Part shown: positions 23,915 through 37,020 of the stretch, in pieces
How the letters are laid out: every line of letters starts with the position of its first letter
Numbering within the stretch: position 1 is the first letter of the stretch
Source of the DNA: Zelopaecilomyces penicillatus
Taxonomy: Eukaryota > Ascomycota > Sordariomycetes > Hypocreales > Pseudodiploosporaceae
Assembly (NCBI GenBank): GCA_005765155.1
Contig: VCCP01000005.1
Location: forward strand, 4,216,001 to 4,280,000
Direction of reading: 5' to 3'
DNA length: 64,000 nt
Position numbers and translations under genes: made by a program
Notes under the pieces: generated by a model
Databases searched by the model: none
Told to the model about the DNA's origin: nothing
The model's input: only the letters and a program-made list of their open reading frames with translations

Positions 23915-26339
23915 AGATCGACTGAACCATTTAGAGGGGATAATGCTTCTCTAGTGTATATTGTGCGTGATATTAGCCGATCAGGGACCGGTTGCCTGTG
24001 TATCAAGACATATGGTGGGCATGAGTTGGCGTTACATGAATTTGGTGAGCTGGGCCGCATTTGGGGCTCATGTCCAAACATCTGTTCTGTTTTCCTCTAT
24101 TATATTTTTGTCACAAGATGACATTTGGGAAGAAGCTGACTTTATTGGCCCATCGGATGGCTGTGTACTATGAGCCTAATTGAAAGGGCGAAATTCGATG
24201 GAATTCAATCGCAAGGAACCAAAGAAGGTATTCTGGTTCACAGCACTGTTCCTTTATTTGTTCTTTTATTTTTCTTTCATTTCAGTTGCAATTCCTGAGG
24301 GACACAATCAGAGGCTGTTTGGGAGGAAGCTAGCTGTAAGGTATCAAAGCAGAATTTCCAGGAACTTTAGAAGAAAATGGATTATGTATTTCCAGTCACG
24401 GAGTATGGTTACCAACTTGCAGTTCACAATGAAATCTGTATGCATGGTAGGCACATAAAGATGCCAAGTACACCATAGTTCTGCTTAGCTGCGGAATAAT
24501 TAGGTGGTAAAATGTGATTGCCTAAAGACAGGCTGATTTAATATCAGGCAACAACAATAACAACAACAGCAATGTAAAAGGAATCGTTAGTACCCACACA
24601 TGATGCTGGCGTTGGCCTCTAAAGGCTCATTTAACATGCCTGAAACCTAAGGTGATAGAGCCAGGATTATTGGATTTATCTTTATATTGTACCACGTAGT
24701 GCTGACCGGTTCGCAAGTATAATTACTGCGAATACCTAGTACCTACATACATATGTACTTAATGCTTGTTCAATGGGAACGTGCAGTACGCAGGCAGACG
24801 AGCCGTTTAGGTGGATGCCGAAACGAGTAGTCGATGGTGGGTACGTGACCCGCCCTCGGTGCCTAGTGAACCCGAGCTGATGCCTACCAGGTAATAGTCA
24901 ATGGAAGTGTATTGAAATTTCTTCATCTTCGGTAGTACAAGCACTACCTACCTAGAGGACATATTGAGATGTTGTTGTCTATGTAGTATTAGGCAGTTAT
25001 TAATGTCCTATATGTAGGTAGGTACCTATCCTGGAAGGATGTCCAAGTGATCTTTCTTTGACAAATTTAGAAGAGCAAACGCTATAGGAGATCAGCCCTA
25101 TCTGGCAAGCTGGCAAATGTGCTGCGCCGTAACCTCGCGTTATTGGCCCCCGAGAAGACTTGGGTAAGTAGTAGGTACTTAGGTATTGAACGATTGAACA
25201 CATTGTATCATCCTTTTCTTTTTCTTTTAAAGTTGCACGGAATAGACTCGGCCGGGGCATCTACTGATGAATAGATAGCCTCCTTACATCCCGCATTCCG
25301 ATAATTTTAGGGGGTCTTTTGTCCTTCCCGATTGGTCTCGCCGCCTGAGCTGCAGTGTACAGACTTGGCCTGATGGAGCTGGCGATGTCGCCTGTGGCGT
25401 ATCTGAGCCCCCACTTCAGCGTCTTTCCCAGCGCCAACTTACAGGGGCTTTTAGTTGTACAGCATGCATCGCTCCACCTCCGCTCTCCCCAAGGTAATGG
25501 ACGCACAATCATGGATCCTCATCCCAACGCTTGCCTTGCTGTGTGAGCTGTCAGACTGTCTCTGCCTGGGCCAGTTCCAGAAACAGTTCCCATTGAACGT
25601 GCTGCCTCCACAACACCAACACCAACACCAACACCAACACCAACACCAACACGAACGAAGAATAACCAGCCCATACATATGTACATACTGTACGTACCTA
25701 GGTTGCATCAGCGTTCTTTACCCACGCACGACGCCTAGTGGAGACCAGGGTCTCATTCCGTGCATCGTAAACGAGTACGAGGAGGAGTGAGTGGCAAGGA
25801 TTGGACTCTCATATCATGGGACGGATCGCAGACGATGGCTGCAAGTTTCTGTTTAGCCGCCAGCCTTCTGAGTTCCCCAGTCGTTGTGCCGAGTTCGATG
25901 GCTCATACCGATGATTGCTCATACCGATGGCTAGTGCCATAGGCCGTCATACGAGGCACCAACAGCATCTCGCATCTTGCATCCACATCTGCATCCAGAT
26001 CAATTGATATTGATGCTCCGCAGGCAGCCACCATCCCTGGCTGCTAATTGTCCGAAAGCTTGCCGTGTTGATTTTCGACATGGTTGCGGGGATTGCCAGG
26101 CTTACTTTATTCTCTTACTCGTTAATTATCTCGTCGCCCTTGTCCATCTTTCTTTCTTGATTTCTTTCTTCAGTCGAAATCCAGTCGACCACTGTCGATT
26201 TTGCCTCCCGTTGCTCGAATCCTCGCGCCGCTTTCGAGAACCTAGCTTATTACTCTGTACGGAGTAAAAAAAAAGTCGCCTCGGTCTTAGGATTGATCCC
26301 TTTGGTATTGGCAGCAGCCACGCTGCTTCATTCGCCACA
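23915..26339. other. 2.4 kb intergenic region, CAC2 to ABC transporter
   Basis: No gene seen. Contains many short CCTA/TAGG motifs (for example 24735-24748, 24943-24955, 25015-25030), the (CAACAC)7 array and CT-rich sequence before the ABC transporter start. Small open frames here cross the hexamer repeat and have no domain. Confidence 0.6.
25611..25652. repeat. (CAACAC)7 hexanucleotide repeat
   Basis: Seven perfect CAACAC units in noncoding DNA. It opens artificial Trp-Cys and His-Gln frames on the two strands. Confidence 0.95.
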
Positions 26340-29300
26340 ATGCAACAGCAGATTGTTCTTATTGACACTGAGACACTCCATCATGGCTTGTTGCTCGCGT
26401 TGTCTGCAGCTGGCGTCGGCATCGCAGGCTTAGCTTCGCTCCCTGCGGGTTTTGCCATTTTGTCGCAACTTCGGCATCGAACCCCACGGGATAACTTTTA
26501 CAAAGATGTTGATGGCTCCAGCACTCCAGAAACTGTCGCGTCATTTTCCAACAAATCAGCAAAGGCTGCCATCTTGACGCTCTCAATTGTCAGCTTCGCG
26601 TCTTCCATCTCTGTTTCTGTCCTATCGACACTAAACCCCCACCAACATGGACTAACCGTGGAGAATTGGCTGGCCACGGTGGCTTTGGTGAGTTTGCTAT
26701 AAACTATTTGTGTTGCAAGACGCGCATAGATTTTGCGGACTAACCCTCAGTTCTGTTGCTTGCAGTTTGCGATCTTATTTCAAGCATGCTGTCTCTGCGC
26801 TCATCATTCGCCAGTCAAATCTCACGGCCTGGGGCAATGGACCATGGGGTCCTCTCTCTTCAGTATTGCCATTACTTTCCTACAGGCTCTCCAGAACAGC
26901 CGGCATATTGTCACCTACAAGGACCCAGTCTTCGTCCTCCGAATTGTCAACATAGTCGCATCTATCCTCCTGTCCATTAGCTGCTTGACGCTGCCCCGGC
27001 GACCAGATGTTTTCTACCAAGGTCGAAAGGTCGACTCGCAATGGTCCGTTTCTGCTTTGGATAGAATAACTTGGACATGGGCGCATCAGGTAATGGGATT
27101 GGCACGTCAGAATGGCGACCTTACAAAGGACGAAGTTCCAACGCCTGATCATCACAACAGGGCACAGGACTTGGTTTCTTCCTGGCATAAATCCAATTTG
27201 CAAGGCACTCTTCTGCGCTCCCTCCTACGTGCCTATCTGCACCGCTTCATTATACAATGGACAGTAAGCATTCTGCGATGTTTTCTGGGTGTCGGCCCAT
27301 TTTGGGCCATGTGGCGCTTAATTCAAACTTTGGAACATCCTGGTTCGCGCCAGCACGCAACGCCCCAGCTATTGGGCTTCGTTCTTTATCTTTCTTTCTT
27401 CACTCTAGCTGGACAGTGGATGGAGGGCTGGGTCAACTGGTATTCCAACTATCGCATGATGATCCCCCTTCGTGCTCAGCTTTCTGCACTGATCTTTGAG
27501 AAGTCATTGAGGCGAAAGAATGTCAAGACAGCAGAAAAGACTCAAGAAATCCCCGAGTCTCAGGAAAATGATGATCAAGATAACAATAAGGATGGAGAAA
27601 CCAAGCCCTCGGAAGATGATAGTGTCTTGAAATCCAGGCAGGCGATTGTGAACCTGGTAGGAGTTGATGCCAAGCATATTTCTCAATTGGCTTCCATGCA
27701 ATTTTTCATCGTCAGTAGCATTGGCAGACTGATATTCTTCTCTGCCTTCCTCATCCAAATTATTGGTTGGCTGCCGTTTGGTGCTGGTGTGCTCGCTTGG
27801 GCTCTTGTCCTTCCCATCAATACCTACGCCACAAAACGCTACTTGAAGTATTCAGAGCAATTGATGAAGGATCGTGATGCCAAACTGGCGGTTGTGAACG
27901 AAGCCTTGTTAGGAATTCGACAAATCAAATTTTCAGCGCTGGAGAACCAGTGGGAAAAGCGCATTCTGGCAAGTCGGAATCGCGAACTCCTCACGCTCAA
28001 AAAATCATTTCTGAGTGACACCGTCTTATTCGCGTGCTGGGTTATCAGCCCTATCCTTCTGGCAGCCGCTTCCCTGGCTACGTATGCTACAATGAATGGA
28101 ACTCTTTCGCCCTCGGTTGCATTCGTCAGCATTGGCATCTTCAAAAATCTGGAAGTCACCTTAGGTGTACTTCCAGAGCTCTTGACTGCTTCCATGGATA
28201 CATTGGTTTCCGTCAAGCGAATCGATACATATCTTCAAGGCCCAGAAATGCAAAAGATTGTGTCCCAAGGCCCGGATGTCGCTTTCGAGAATGCATCCAT
28301 CGCCTGGCCAGTTGACGCCGAGATTCCTGATGAAGATCGATTCATCCTTAACAACATTAACCTGTCTTTCCCAGCTGGCGAGCTTTCTGTAATTTCAGGG
28401 AAAACTGGAACAGGAAAGAGTTTGCTATTGTCTGCCCTGCTTGGTGAGGTCGACTTGCTACAGGGAGCCATCTATGTCCCAGCAGCTACGCCGCCGCTCG
28501 AACGTAACGATACCAAAGCAAACCCAGGCAACTGGATTTTACCTGGTTCAGTGGCATATGTTGGACAGACGCCGTGGTTGGAGAATGCTACTTTCCGTGA
28601 AAATATTTTGTTTGGTCTGCCTCTCATCGAGTCTCGGTATCAAAAGGTTCTTGAAGTCTGCGCTCTAAAGAGGGATCTTCATATTTTGGCCGATGGCGAC
28701 CAGACAGAGCTTGGAGCTAATGGCATCAATCTTAGCGGTGGTCAAAAATGGCGTGTTACTTTGGCTCGTGCTATTTACTCTCGGGCTGAAATCCTCATCT
28801 TGGATGATATTTTCAGCGCTGTTGACGCTCACGTTGGCCGTCAAATCTATAAAACTTGTCTAGTGGGCGATATTTGCAAGAATAGAACTCGAATTCTGGT
28901 AACCCATCATGTGGCTTTGGTGCAGGCCAAGGCGAAATATCTTGTTGAATTGGGTGAAGGAACTGTATTGAACGCTGGTTTCACATCAGAACTCGCAGAA
29001 GACGGAACTTTGGAGAGAATCAAATCCCACGAGCAGCCTCAGATCGAAATCCCGCTAGAGGAGGCAGCTGAGGCGTCAACTGTTGTAAATTCAGAAGAGA
29101 ATTCGGATACGGAGGGTCCTGGCAACGCCAACACTTTACAGAAGGTTCCATCCAAGGACGTCAAAAAGTTTGTGGAAGAAGAAGGCCGTGATAAGGGCAA
29201 CGTGAAGGGACGAATTTACTCCATCTACTTGAAACATGCTGGCGGTTCATTTTTCTGGATTATCCTCACACTCCTCTTTGCAGCCTTTGAAGCTGGCAAT

Positions 29301-31215
29301 CTTGGTCGCAACTGGTGGCTACGAATTTGGACTCAAGAGGAAACCAAATCTGCCCAAGGATATGCTTTGATCAATGCACAAGACCCAGAGCGCAGTTTCG
29401 TTCATTCATTCTCCTTCCACAATGCACCATTCCAGACAGCCGCGGGACCATGGTCCACTGGGGCCACCACAACCAAGCATACATTGTCATACTATCTCTG
29501 GGTTTACATTGCCATCTCAGCTGCTTGCGGACTGGTGGGAACTTCTCGGTTTATCTGGACCTTTACAATGAGCTTAAAGGCTAGTCGAGCACTTTTCAAA
29601 AATATTCTGTTCTCCGTTCTTCGCACCCCTCTTCGATGGGTTGATACAGTCCCGGTTGGTCGTGTCTTGAATCGTCTCACTGCAGATTTCGATACCATTG
29701 ATAACCGTTTGAACATGAATTTCGCTGTTTTGCTCTGGCGCTCTCTAAGTCTTGTCGGCATCTGTGTTGCTGCGTTGCTAGTGTCGCCCTACATTTTACC
29801 GTTGGCTTTTGTTCTTGTGCTCCTTGCCATCGTTGTTGCTAAGCTATATCTGGACGGCGCGAGACCCATCAAGAGACTTGAGAGCACTGCGAAATCACCC
29901 GTGTTTGAGCAATTCAATGCCACACTCTCTGGCGTATCGACATTGCGAGCCTTTCAAAAGACGCAGACATATGTCGATCGTATGTATTCTCATCTCGATT
30001 CCTGGGATTCAATGAGCTTCTACAACTCACTATTTACCCGCTGGCTCAGTTTCCGCATGGCCTTGATCGGCACTATCTTCACCACGGTTGTTGGCCTCAT
30101 TATTGTATTGTCCCCAAATATCGACGCATCCATGGCCGGATTCACATTATCTTTCGCCATTGACTTTGCTGGAAATATCCTTATGACTCTCTGGAGCTAC
30201 ACGAATCTCGAACTGGACATGAATGCGACTGAACGCGTCATTGAGTATACAGAGGTCGAGACAGAACCTTTGGGCGGCGAGAAGCCCCCTGCAGCATGGC
30301 CGACCTCGGGGAATGTTGAGGTTAAGAACCTCGTAGTTGGCTATGCTGACGATCTTCCTGCTGTCTTAAATGGCGTTTCATTCAATGTATCCAACAATGA
30401 GCGAATCGGTGTCATTGGGCGAACAGGAGCTGGAAAGTCTTCCCTCACCTTAGCTCTCTTTAGGTTCCTGGAGGCACGGTCAGGCCATATTTTCATTGAC
30501 GGAGTGGACATCTCAAAGATTGACCTCCATAGCTTGAGATCTCGTCTAGCAATCATCCCTCAGGTAAGAATAACTGATCCCAGCAAATGGAATCGCTTGC
30601 AGGTCTTGCACGAAACAGCAAACTAATAAGATATACACATAGGATCCTGTACTATTTTCTGGCTCCGTCAGGAACAACCTAGACCCTTTTAATGAGCGCA
30701 CTGACGAAGAGCTTTGCGAGTCACTTCGTAGGGTCCATCTTGTTGACTCTGCAATCGCAACCCCGGTTGATGAGGCGTCAACTCTAGCCTCAGCAGCCAC
30801 GTCAACTTTAGCACCCAAGAACACCAACATTTTCAAAGATCTCTCAAGCGGGATTGCAGAATCCGGTGGCAACCTGTCACAGGGCCAGCGCCAGCTCCTC
30901 TGCATGGCCCGAGCCATTGTCTCACGGCCCAAGATCATGGTACTGGATGAGGCGACGTCTGCAGTCGACATGGCAACAGATACTCTCATTCAGCGCAGTA
31001 TTCGCGAGGAGTTTGATGACAGCACCCTCATCGTTATCGCTCATCGTCTGAGTACAATTGCCGACTTTGACCGCATCCTTGTTTTGAGCGAGGGCACTGT
31101 TGCCGAGTTTGGATCGCCAAGTGAGCTGTGGCATAAGGAGGGTGGCGTATTTAGGGATATGTGTGAGCATAGTGGTGAGAAGGAGAAGCTAAAAGCAACG
31201 ATTTTGGGACAGTAA
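26340..31215 (+). CDS. ABCC-family (MRP-type) full ABC transporter
   Basis: Three exons, 26340-26687, 26766-30563 and 30643-31215, encode 1572 aa. The N-terminal part has hydrophobic helices (residues about 15-40, 75-100 and more in exon 2), consistent with the extra TMD0 of long ABCC proteins. Two six-helix domains and two nucleotide-binding domains follow. NBD1: Walker A GKTGTGKS (about 661), signature LSGGQKWR (about 772), LILDD with Asp797 in place of the catalytic Glu. NBD2: Walker A GRTGAGKS (about 1334), signature LSQGQRQL (about 1460), VLDEATSAVD with Glu1485. One competent and one degenerate site is the ABCC rule. A charged linker (about 865-935) separates the halves. Such pumps export conjugates, bile-acid-like organics, metals or drugs at the vacuole or plasma membrane; architecture resembles the fungal Ybt1/Vmr1 group but substrate is unknown. 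No biosynthetic genes adjoin it. Confidence 0.92.
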
Positions 31216-31824
31216 GTGATGAAAAAGACAAGACAAGACAAGACAAGAAAAAGAAAAATAGGGAAATCCCTAAAAAAGGGGGGGAAAAAAGGAGGAGCAA
31301 GGAAGAGGATAAAATTGAACATGGCAGAGGTGGGGTCTTATGGGTGTTATATTTTTGATGTGCGCATGATTTATTCATGAATCCTGCATTTGTTTCGGGT
31401 TGTGGAAATTTCCACTCCATCTCTGTAACTCTTCAGATGTAAATATAAATAACATTCTTACAAATCTCAATGAGTTGAGGACTCTAAAATAAAAATAATT
31501 CCAGCAGATTTGGTTTGAGATTGGGAATTGCGTAGCTAGTCATTTATTGTGATGAACTTCCAGGCCATATTCTGTCATACAAATTTTCAAGCAGTCTATT
31601 TGCTTTCCATAATTCATCATTGCAGTCGTCATAAACGCAAACAGCCAGGGCATAGAGAACTCATAACTCTCTAAAGAGAATACAAAAATGGGAGATGGCG
31701 AAAAAAAAAGGAAAAGATAGAAAGAAGCAAGAAGAATAGAAGAGAGGAAACAATGAAAACAAAGCGACAGCCTAAAAGTCTTTGCTCAGGGGGAAAACCA
31801 GATTGGCTTTCAGCCCAAATTTGT
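31216..31824. other. Convergent 3' intergenic region, ABC transporter / AAA ATPase
   Basis: No gene seen. A-rich just past the transporter stop, with four tandem GACAA units at 31227-31246 and a run of G and A around 31275-31310. Confidence 0.6.
31227..31246. repeat. (GACAA)4 pentanucleotide repeat
   Basis: Four perfect GACAA units in the presumed 3' UTR of the ABC transporter gene. Confidence 0.85.
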
Positions 31825-34326
31825 TCAATCGTCCGATTCGTCATCGCTGTCTTCCTCACCTCCGTCGTAGTCATTTCCCATCAAAGCAGACCGCTTGACG
31901 TATTTCCTAAAACCCTTGCTCATCTTGACAACTGCCCGCAGGTGCTTTTCGCTAACTGTGACTGTCTCCAAGTTTTCATCTTGGGCTTCGTTCTCAGCCA
32001 GTGCCAGAGCTGTTTGCATGGCATTTCGAATTTCACGCCCGTTCCACTTCAAGCTCTGCACCTGCTTGTTGGTCCAGATGTACTCGCGAGCAGCAACAGA
32101 GACACGAATCTTTCCTTGAGAGTCGAGGTTGAGACGGTCAAAATTGTGAGTCCAAATGCGTTCACGGTCCTCATCCTTCAGGTTCTTGTAATGAAGCGCA
32201 ACGTGAATTCGGCTGAGGAAGGCGACATCAAAGGACTGCACGCGGTTCGTAGTGAGAAAAAGAACTCCGCGGTAGTACTCGAGAGCGCGCAGGAAGACAG
32301 AGACGAGTCCGTTACGCTCGAGATCGCTAGAGTGACGGCGCTCAAGGTACACGTCTGCTTCGTCAAGTAGAACAAGCGCACCGTAGCGCTGGCCTAGTTC
32401 GAGGAAGTAGCTCAGGTTATCTTCCACACGGTATGGCTCCACACTCAAATCACCACTGGTAAGTGATATAAGGGGTCTGTTGCTGAGCTCCGCAATACAC
32501 TCTGCAGTGCAAGTCTTGCCAACGCCGGGTGTGCCGTGAAGTAGGAAAATGCGGCCCTCGCCCTTATTCTTGATGAAGTCGTTGCCCCACGGAGTGATTT
32601 GCCCATCAATACCAGCGGCAAACTTGCCAATGAGCGCTTTGACAGTCAACTTGATGTCATCGTTCAGCACGAGATACTTGAAAGCCTCCTTGTCAGGTTG
32701 AACGGGCTGGAGATTGGCAAGATGTAGGTTGCCCCAACGGCGGGTGCCAAGGATAAATCCGGGGATAATGCTGCTAAGGACCATGTAGAAGATGTCATTC
32801 TGGGGTGGCTCATCATGTAGGGGATCAAGATCCTCAAAATTAAGGAACGGTCCATCCTCTCCGACCTGCCGGTTCTTCGAACAGCTTTCACACCCACACC
32901 GAGGTAAGTTTCTCGGAAGATGATCTTTGGCCGCACCTGTATGAGTCAGTCCCCCACGACGGCGTGAATACCCACGCCTGCGAGATCCGATGTCATACTC
33001 AGGAGAGCTCTCATAGTACTTATCAAAACCAGCGGCGTCGCAGATGACGCGACCACACATGAACCCTGTTGGGCCGCCCGATTGCCGGTTACCAGATGCA
33101 GAATTGACAAGAAGACCGTCATAGGCCATATAGGTGGGACGTTGCAGGAGCTCCCAGTAGAGTTTGCCTTGTTCAATCTGCTTCTCACGCATCGTACGAC
33201 CACCCTGAGCCTCTAGATCCTCAACCCAGTAGGCGGCCGGAATAACTGACAGGCTGTCAATAGCTTGTTCTCCTAACCAGGGAGAGACACTGAATCGCTC
33301 CATAAAACGTCCGATTTTAGTCCCATTTGATTCAAGGTGCCAGCAATTGACTTCGTAGCCTGCACGCACACTGCTAACAACAAACGGAGTCCATATATCA
33401 TGTCTTTTGGCATATACGAGTTCGCCAGGTTTGAGTAGGAGCCAGAAATATCCAAATGTGGCCATGGGTGTCTCAAGCTTGTGTCGTTCCTCCTCCTGGC
33501 GGACCTCGCAACCAATATTCTCTTCCAGGAACTGGAGAAGAATATTGATGTGATCCACAGTAGTAAGAGCGTACTTGGCGTCGTGAACAGCAGGCTGATT
33601 GTCGCGATACTCCACAAGCTCGCGACGATGGTGATAAAGCATGCGATATGGCGAGTTGATGCTTATGGTATTTCCATCCAAATGAACACCGGGGTAATAT
33701 TTGACTGTAGCTCTAATGGCATTAATGAGATGTTCGGAATGAATAAGCATATATGGAGGATCAGCCCGAGGAATGCCTGCTGTTGCAGTGTAGGGCTGTT
33801 CCTCGTCTGAGCAGTAGTCGCTTCGGTATTCGACATTGTCCAAGGCGGCGGTGATGGGGCGATCCTGTTGAACGTACGCACGACCGCGATTATGCCTTGG
33901 CCTCTCTCTGTCTACGGGCCTGCCGCCAATACAGACACTGGTGATAATCTCAAGAACAGGCCTTTTGATAGGCTCGACACTCAACTCAGCAGGACCCCCT
34001 ATCCCTTGATCAATGTGGCCGACTACATCCTTAAACGGCATCTCGCTTTGCCAACCTAAATTTAGTTAGCATGGACATTACTGGGGGCGCGATGGGGGAA
34101 AAGTCAGAGTGTAAGCAGGTACAGGATTAAGCTTACTGCCCAGGTAACGGCGATTTGGTGTAACATGATTGAGAACATAGAGCACATCTGGGACTTTGCC
34201 GTTGACAGTGAACATGGGAACTCTAGGCGCCATTGGAAATCCAGGAGTTTCGTACGGTTCTTCATAACTGAGGTTCGACATGGCATCATCGCCATCAAAT
34301 GCTCTGACTCCAGACAAGTCGGCCAT
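31825..34326 (-). CDS. AAA+ ATPase of the fungal DUF7025-AAA family
   Basis: Two exons, 34326-34137 and 34055-31825 (81-bp intron, GTAAGC donor, GCTAACT branch site), encode 806 aa. The first 450 residues form a conserved non-ATPase region of the kind annotated as DUF7025 (ADPPYMLIHSEHL, YRMLYHHRREL, FGYFWLLLKPGE). A short Cys cluster (RCGCESC) lies near residue 460. The AAA module follows: Walker A GTPGVGKT (571-578), Walker B LLDEAD (Asp628, Glu629), sensor-1 LTTNR, and a C-terminal lid with WNGREIRNAM. The tail is Asp/Glu-rich. These proteins are abundant in filamentous ascomycetes, related to BCS1/CDC48-like AAA unfoldases, but their substrates are mostly unknown. No transmembrane segment or targeting signal is obvious. 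Confidence 0.88.
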
Positions 34327-35485
34327 GTTATCGAATGCAGTGTTGATGTTTGCTAGGCAATTCAAGCGGTGGTCCAAAGTAGAAGAAGGATAGCGATGGA
34401 GGAGCGACGACGAAGACTTATATGCACGTATGGAAGATGCCGTGCATACTAGACAATGATGTCTCCATGGGGCTTTCGGCAAGGCAACCTCTCTGAGGCA
34501 GCAGCAGAGGCAGCAGCATCGCACGGGGCTCTGCTAGAGGGGGATGGAGGATGTCAGCCTGCAGAACCCAGCCTGCCACGATGAGGCCACCGCTTCGCCC
34601 ATGATAGTGCGTGCATTAGTAGCGACAACCCACTAATGAAGTTAAAACCATCAACGTCAACATCCGGCCACAAGTACAGTACCACTCGGCACCGCATGTC
34701 AAGTGCACAGCCCCCAATCTGCAGCTAGATGTTTCATAGGCCTAAGTTTGGGGCCAGAAACTTGGAGCAGGGGTTGCTCGTCGGTCTGTGGGTGGCACCC
34801 ATCTGTCATACGAGTAGTGGCGTCTGTCCATGGCTGAAAAGCACATGTTTAATTCGATGACGACCAAGAGATTCCGCAGGGGGGAGAAACTTTCTGTGTC
34901 CCAACTCCTCTTCCTTGCTGCATCAATAGCGAGGCGCGATTATCGATACTGGATGTTGAAGGGCTGAAGGTTAGTTGAAAGAATGGAGTGGGGCTTGCAC
35001 GGAGTTGGTGGCATGGGGCTGTGCGCGTCTGCCTGAAGAGGCTGAAAGGCATCACCACCAACAGCAGACTAACCCCGAAGGATTGCCTGCCTGGCCTCAA
35101 ACATCCAACTCACAACTGCTCCTGATAATGGAAAACCCCGTTTTGGACTTAAATTTTTTTATATTCTACCTATAGCTTTCTATTTGTTTATAGGGATGTT
35201 ATATAGATAATCAAGGTACACATATTCTTACACAAACTCCCAACACATAGTGAAAGCATCATGCCTGAGTACGTGAATCCAATGAAAGAAACCAGCCGCC
35301 ATGCCATTGCCATATAAAAACTGCGAAACCAAGCCCTTCACCAGCCGATGAGTGGCGCCCAAAAAACACCTGTATCCACGTTGTCTGTCCACCACCAATC
35401 ATTATCAATGAATGGGTGTTTTGCCCCTAAGACTTGCTGTATCGCATCATCATCTACCTGACATAATGATCGCCTAGCACGCATG
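34327..35485. other. Intergenic region, AAA ATPase promoter and ATG6 3' flank
   Basis: 1.16 kb without a gene. An open frame continues about 200 bp upstream of the AAA start, but its peptide is Cys-rich nonsense. A strongly AT-rich patch at 35150-35210 probably belongs to the ATG6 3' side. Confidence 0.55.
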
Positions 35486-37020
35486 TCAAGCGTTACCGCT
35501 TCTCATACTTGACCCCACGTTACTCGCGTGCGCAAGCAGGAACTTGCAACATGTCAGTGTAAGTTTGCAGGCCTTGGTCCAGCCATCATCTTGCGCAATG
35601 CCTAGCTTGATACTTGTGTCTCCAATCTTATCGCCCTCGATTTTGTATGGCAAACTCAACGGAGCTCCACTGGGCTCTGTTTGCTGATATACAAAGATCC
35701 CAAGCTGCCGCACCAGCTCAAGAAAGCCTACCATGGCGTTGTCAAACTTGCGATGCATAAAGGTCAACCCTAGCGGCATGTCTCCTGAGCTGTATAATTC
35801 CAACACATGCTTCTTGGGCGGTGGGTGTATGGGTCGCGAACCTAGTCTGCTCGACGCTGGACTGGAGGTCTCGAATCGCACAATCTTAGACGTGCTTCCC
35901 ATCGGCTGGGGATCATAGCCCTGAAACTTATACCCTAGCTTATCTGCTACCGTCACTAGTAACAGCAACGCATGCCCCCAAGCCGCATTGATCTCTGACC
36001 AGTCGACTGGCTTGTTCGAAAGCCGACCTAGTCGCAATCCGTTAATGGTTGCAAAGCTTCCATCGTGGCTGATGCAGAATGTATCGTTGTAGACATTAGA
36101 CCGCTGCAGCTTCTCCAGCAGCTGTGAGTCGTTGCTGAACTTGACGTTGATACTGTCCCGCTCTGATTGAAACTCGGCCATCTTGGTGGCAAAAGCGTTC
36201 CTGTCCCTCCAGAAAAGTTCCTCTTCTTTATCAAGTTGCCGTGATTCCTCTTCCAACGCTAGGATTTCGCTGTCTAGCGTTTCTTTTTCCGACTCCAGCT
36301 TCTTGAGTTCATCCATGGCAGCAACCTTGTCTTTTTCAGCCTTGTTGAGCGCATCCTTCCAGGCTTTCGCATCAGCAGTACTGGGTTGACTGCTCTGTAT
36401 TGTCTTTAAGTGTTTCACATATGTGTCCCGCTCCTTGAGTGCCCCTTCGAGCTTTTTCTGCAGGCCATCCACCAACATATCAGTACACTCTACGCATACT
36501 GGGTAATCGATATCGGATCTGGCCGACAATATCTCAAAGAGCCGGTTCACCCTGTCCATTTCTGCCCCCCTTTGCGAAATGTCTTGTCCAAAGTCGGCAG
36601 CAGCAGCTGAGCTGGAACGCTGCAGCTTTGATGCTGGGCCGACCTGTTCCCTGGCATGCGGTGGAGGTGGGGGATGCGGGTGCCCAACTTGCGACTCGGT
36701 GAGATAGATGAAGGACATGGCGGCATCGCGCGGCTGCCCGCCAGGATAGCGCCTAAACGTCGGCATGCCTGCATTCTGCGACACTCGTTCATACAAAGAT
36801 TTCCTTGCTTGCTCTTGTGTTTGAGATGCTAGCGGGCGGGGCGTGGTCGACTTTTTGGAAGCTTGTGAGGAGGAAGATGCTGAAAAGCGACGATGGATTA
36901 GAGAGGCTCGAGATAGGGTAGATAGACGCACTCACAGACAAGAAGGTCGTAGGCCGCAGGGTTGAGGTCGTCAAGGGAGCCATCTAACTTCAACGGCTGG
37001 CGACACTTCTGACAATACAT
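35486..37020 (-). CDS. ATG6: Atg6/Vps30 (Beclin-1 homologue)
   Basis: Two exons, 37020-36936 and 36879-35486 (56-bp intron), encode 492 aa. Exon 1 gives the classical N-terminus MYCQKCRQPLKLDGSLDDL; without it the protein would lack this CxxC motif. A second CxxC lies near residue 155 (PVCVECTDML). Residues about 165-275 form a long coiled coil (DALNKAEKDKVAAMDELKKL). The evolutionarily conserved BARA domain fills about 290-492: FCISHDGSFATINGLRLGRL, WSEINAAWGHALLLL and a C-terminal hydrophobic stretch KLTLTCCKFLLAHAS. Atg6 is a core subunit of both Vps34 PI3-kinase complexes, acting in autophagosome initiation (with Atg14) and endosomal sorting (with Vps38). Pro-rich run HPHPPPPPHA in the disordered part. 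Divergent from SCM3. Length matches fungal orthologues. Confidence 0.96.

Noticed and set aside
25451..25790. Open frames with Cys-Trp or His-Gln runs
   Set aside because: Produced by the (CAACAC)7 microsatellite on the two strands; no homology-like sequence around it.
26340..31215. ABC transporter as part of a biosynthetic cluster
   Set aside because: Neighbours are CAC2, an AAA ATPase and ATG6; no synthase, P450 or pathway regulator in the window.
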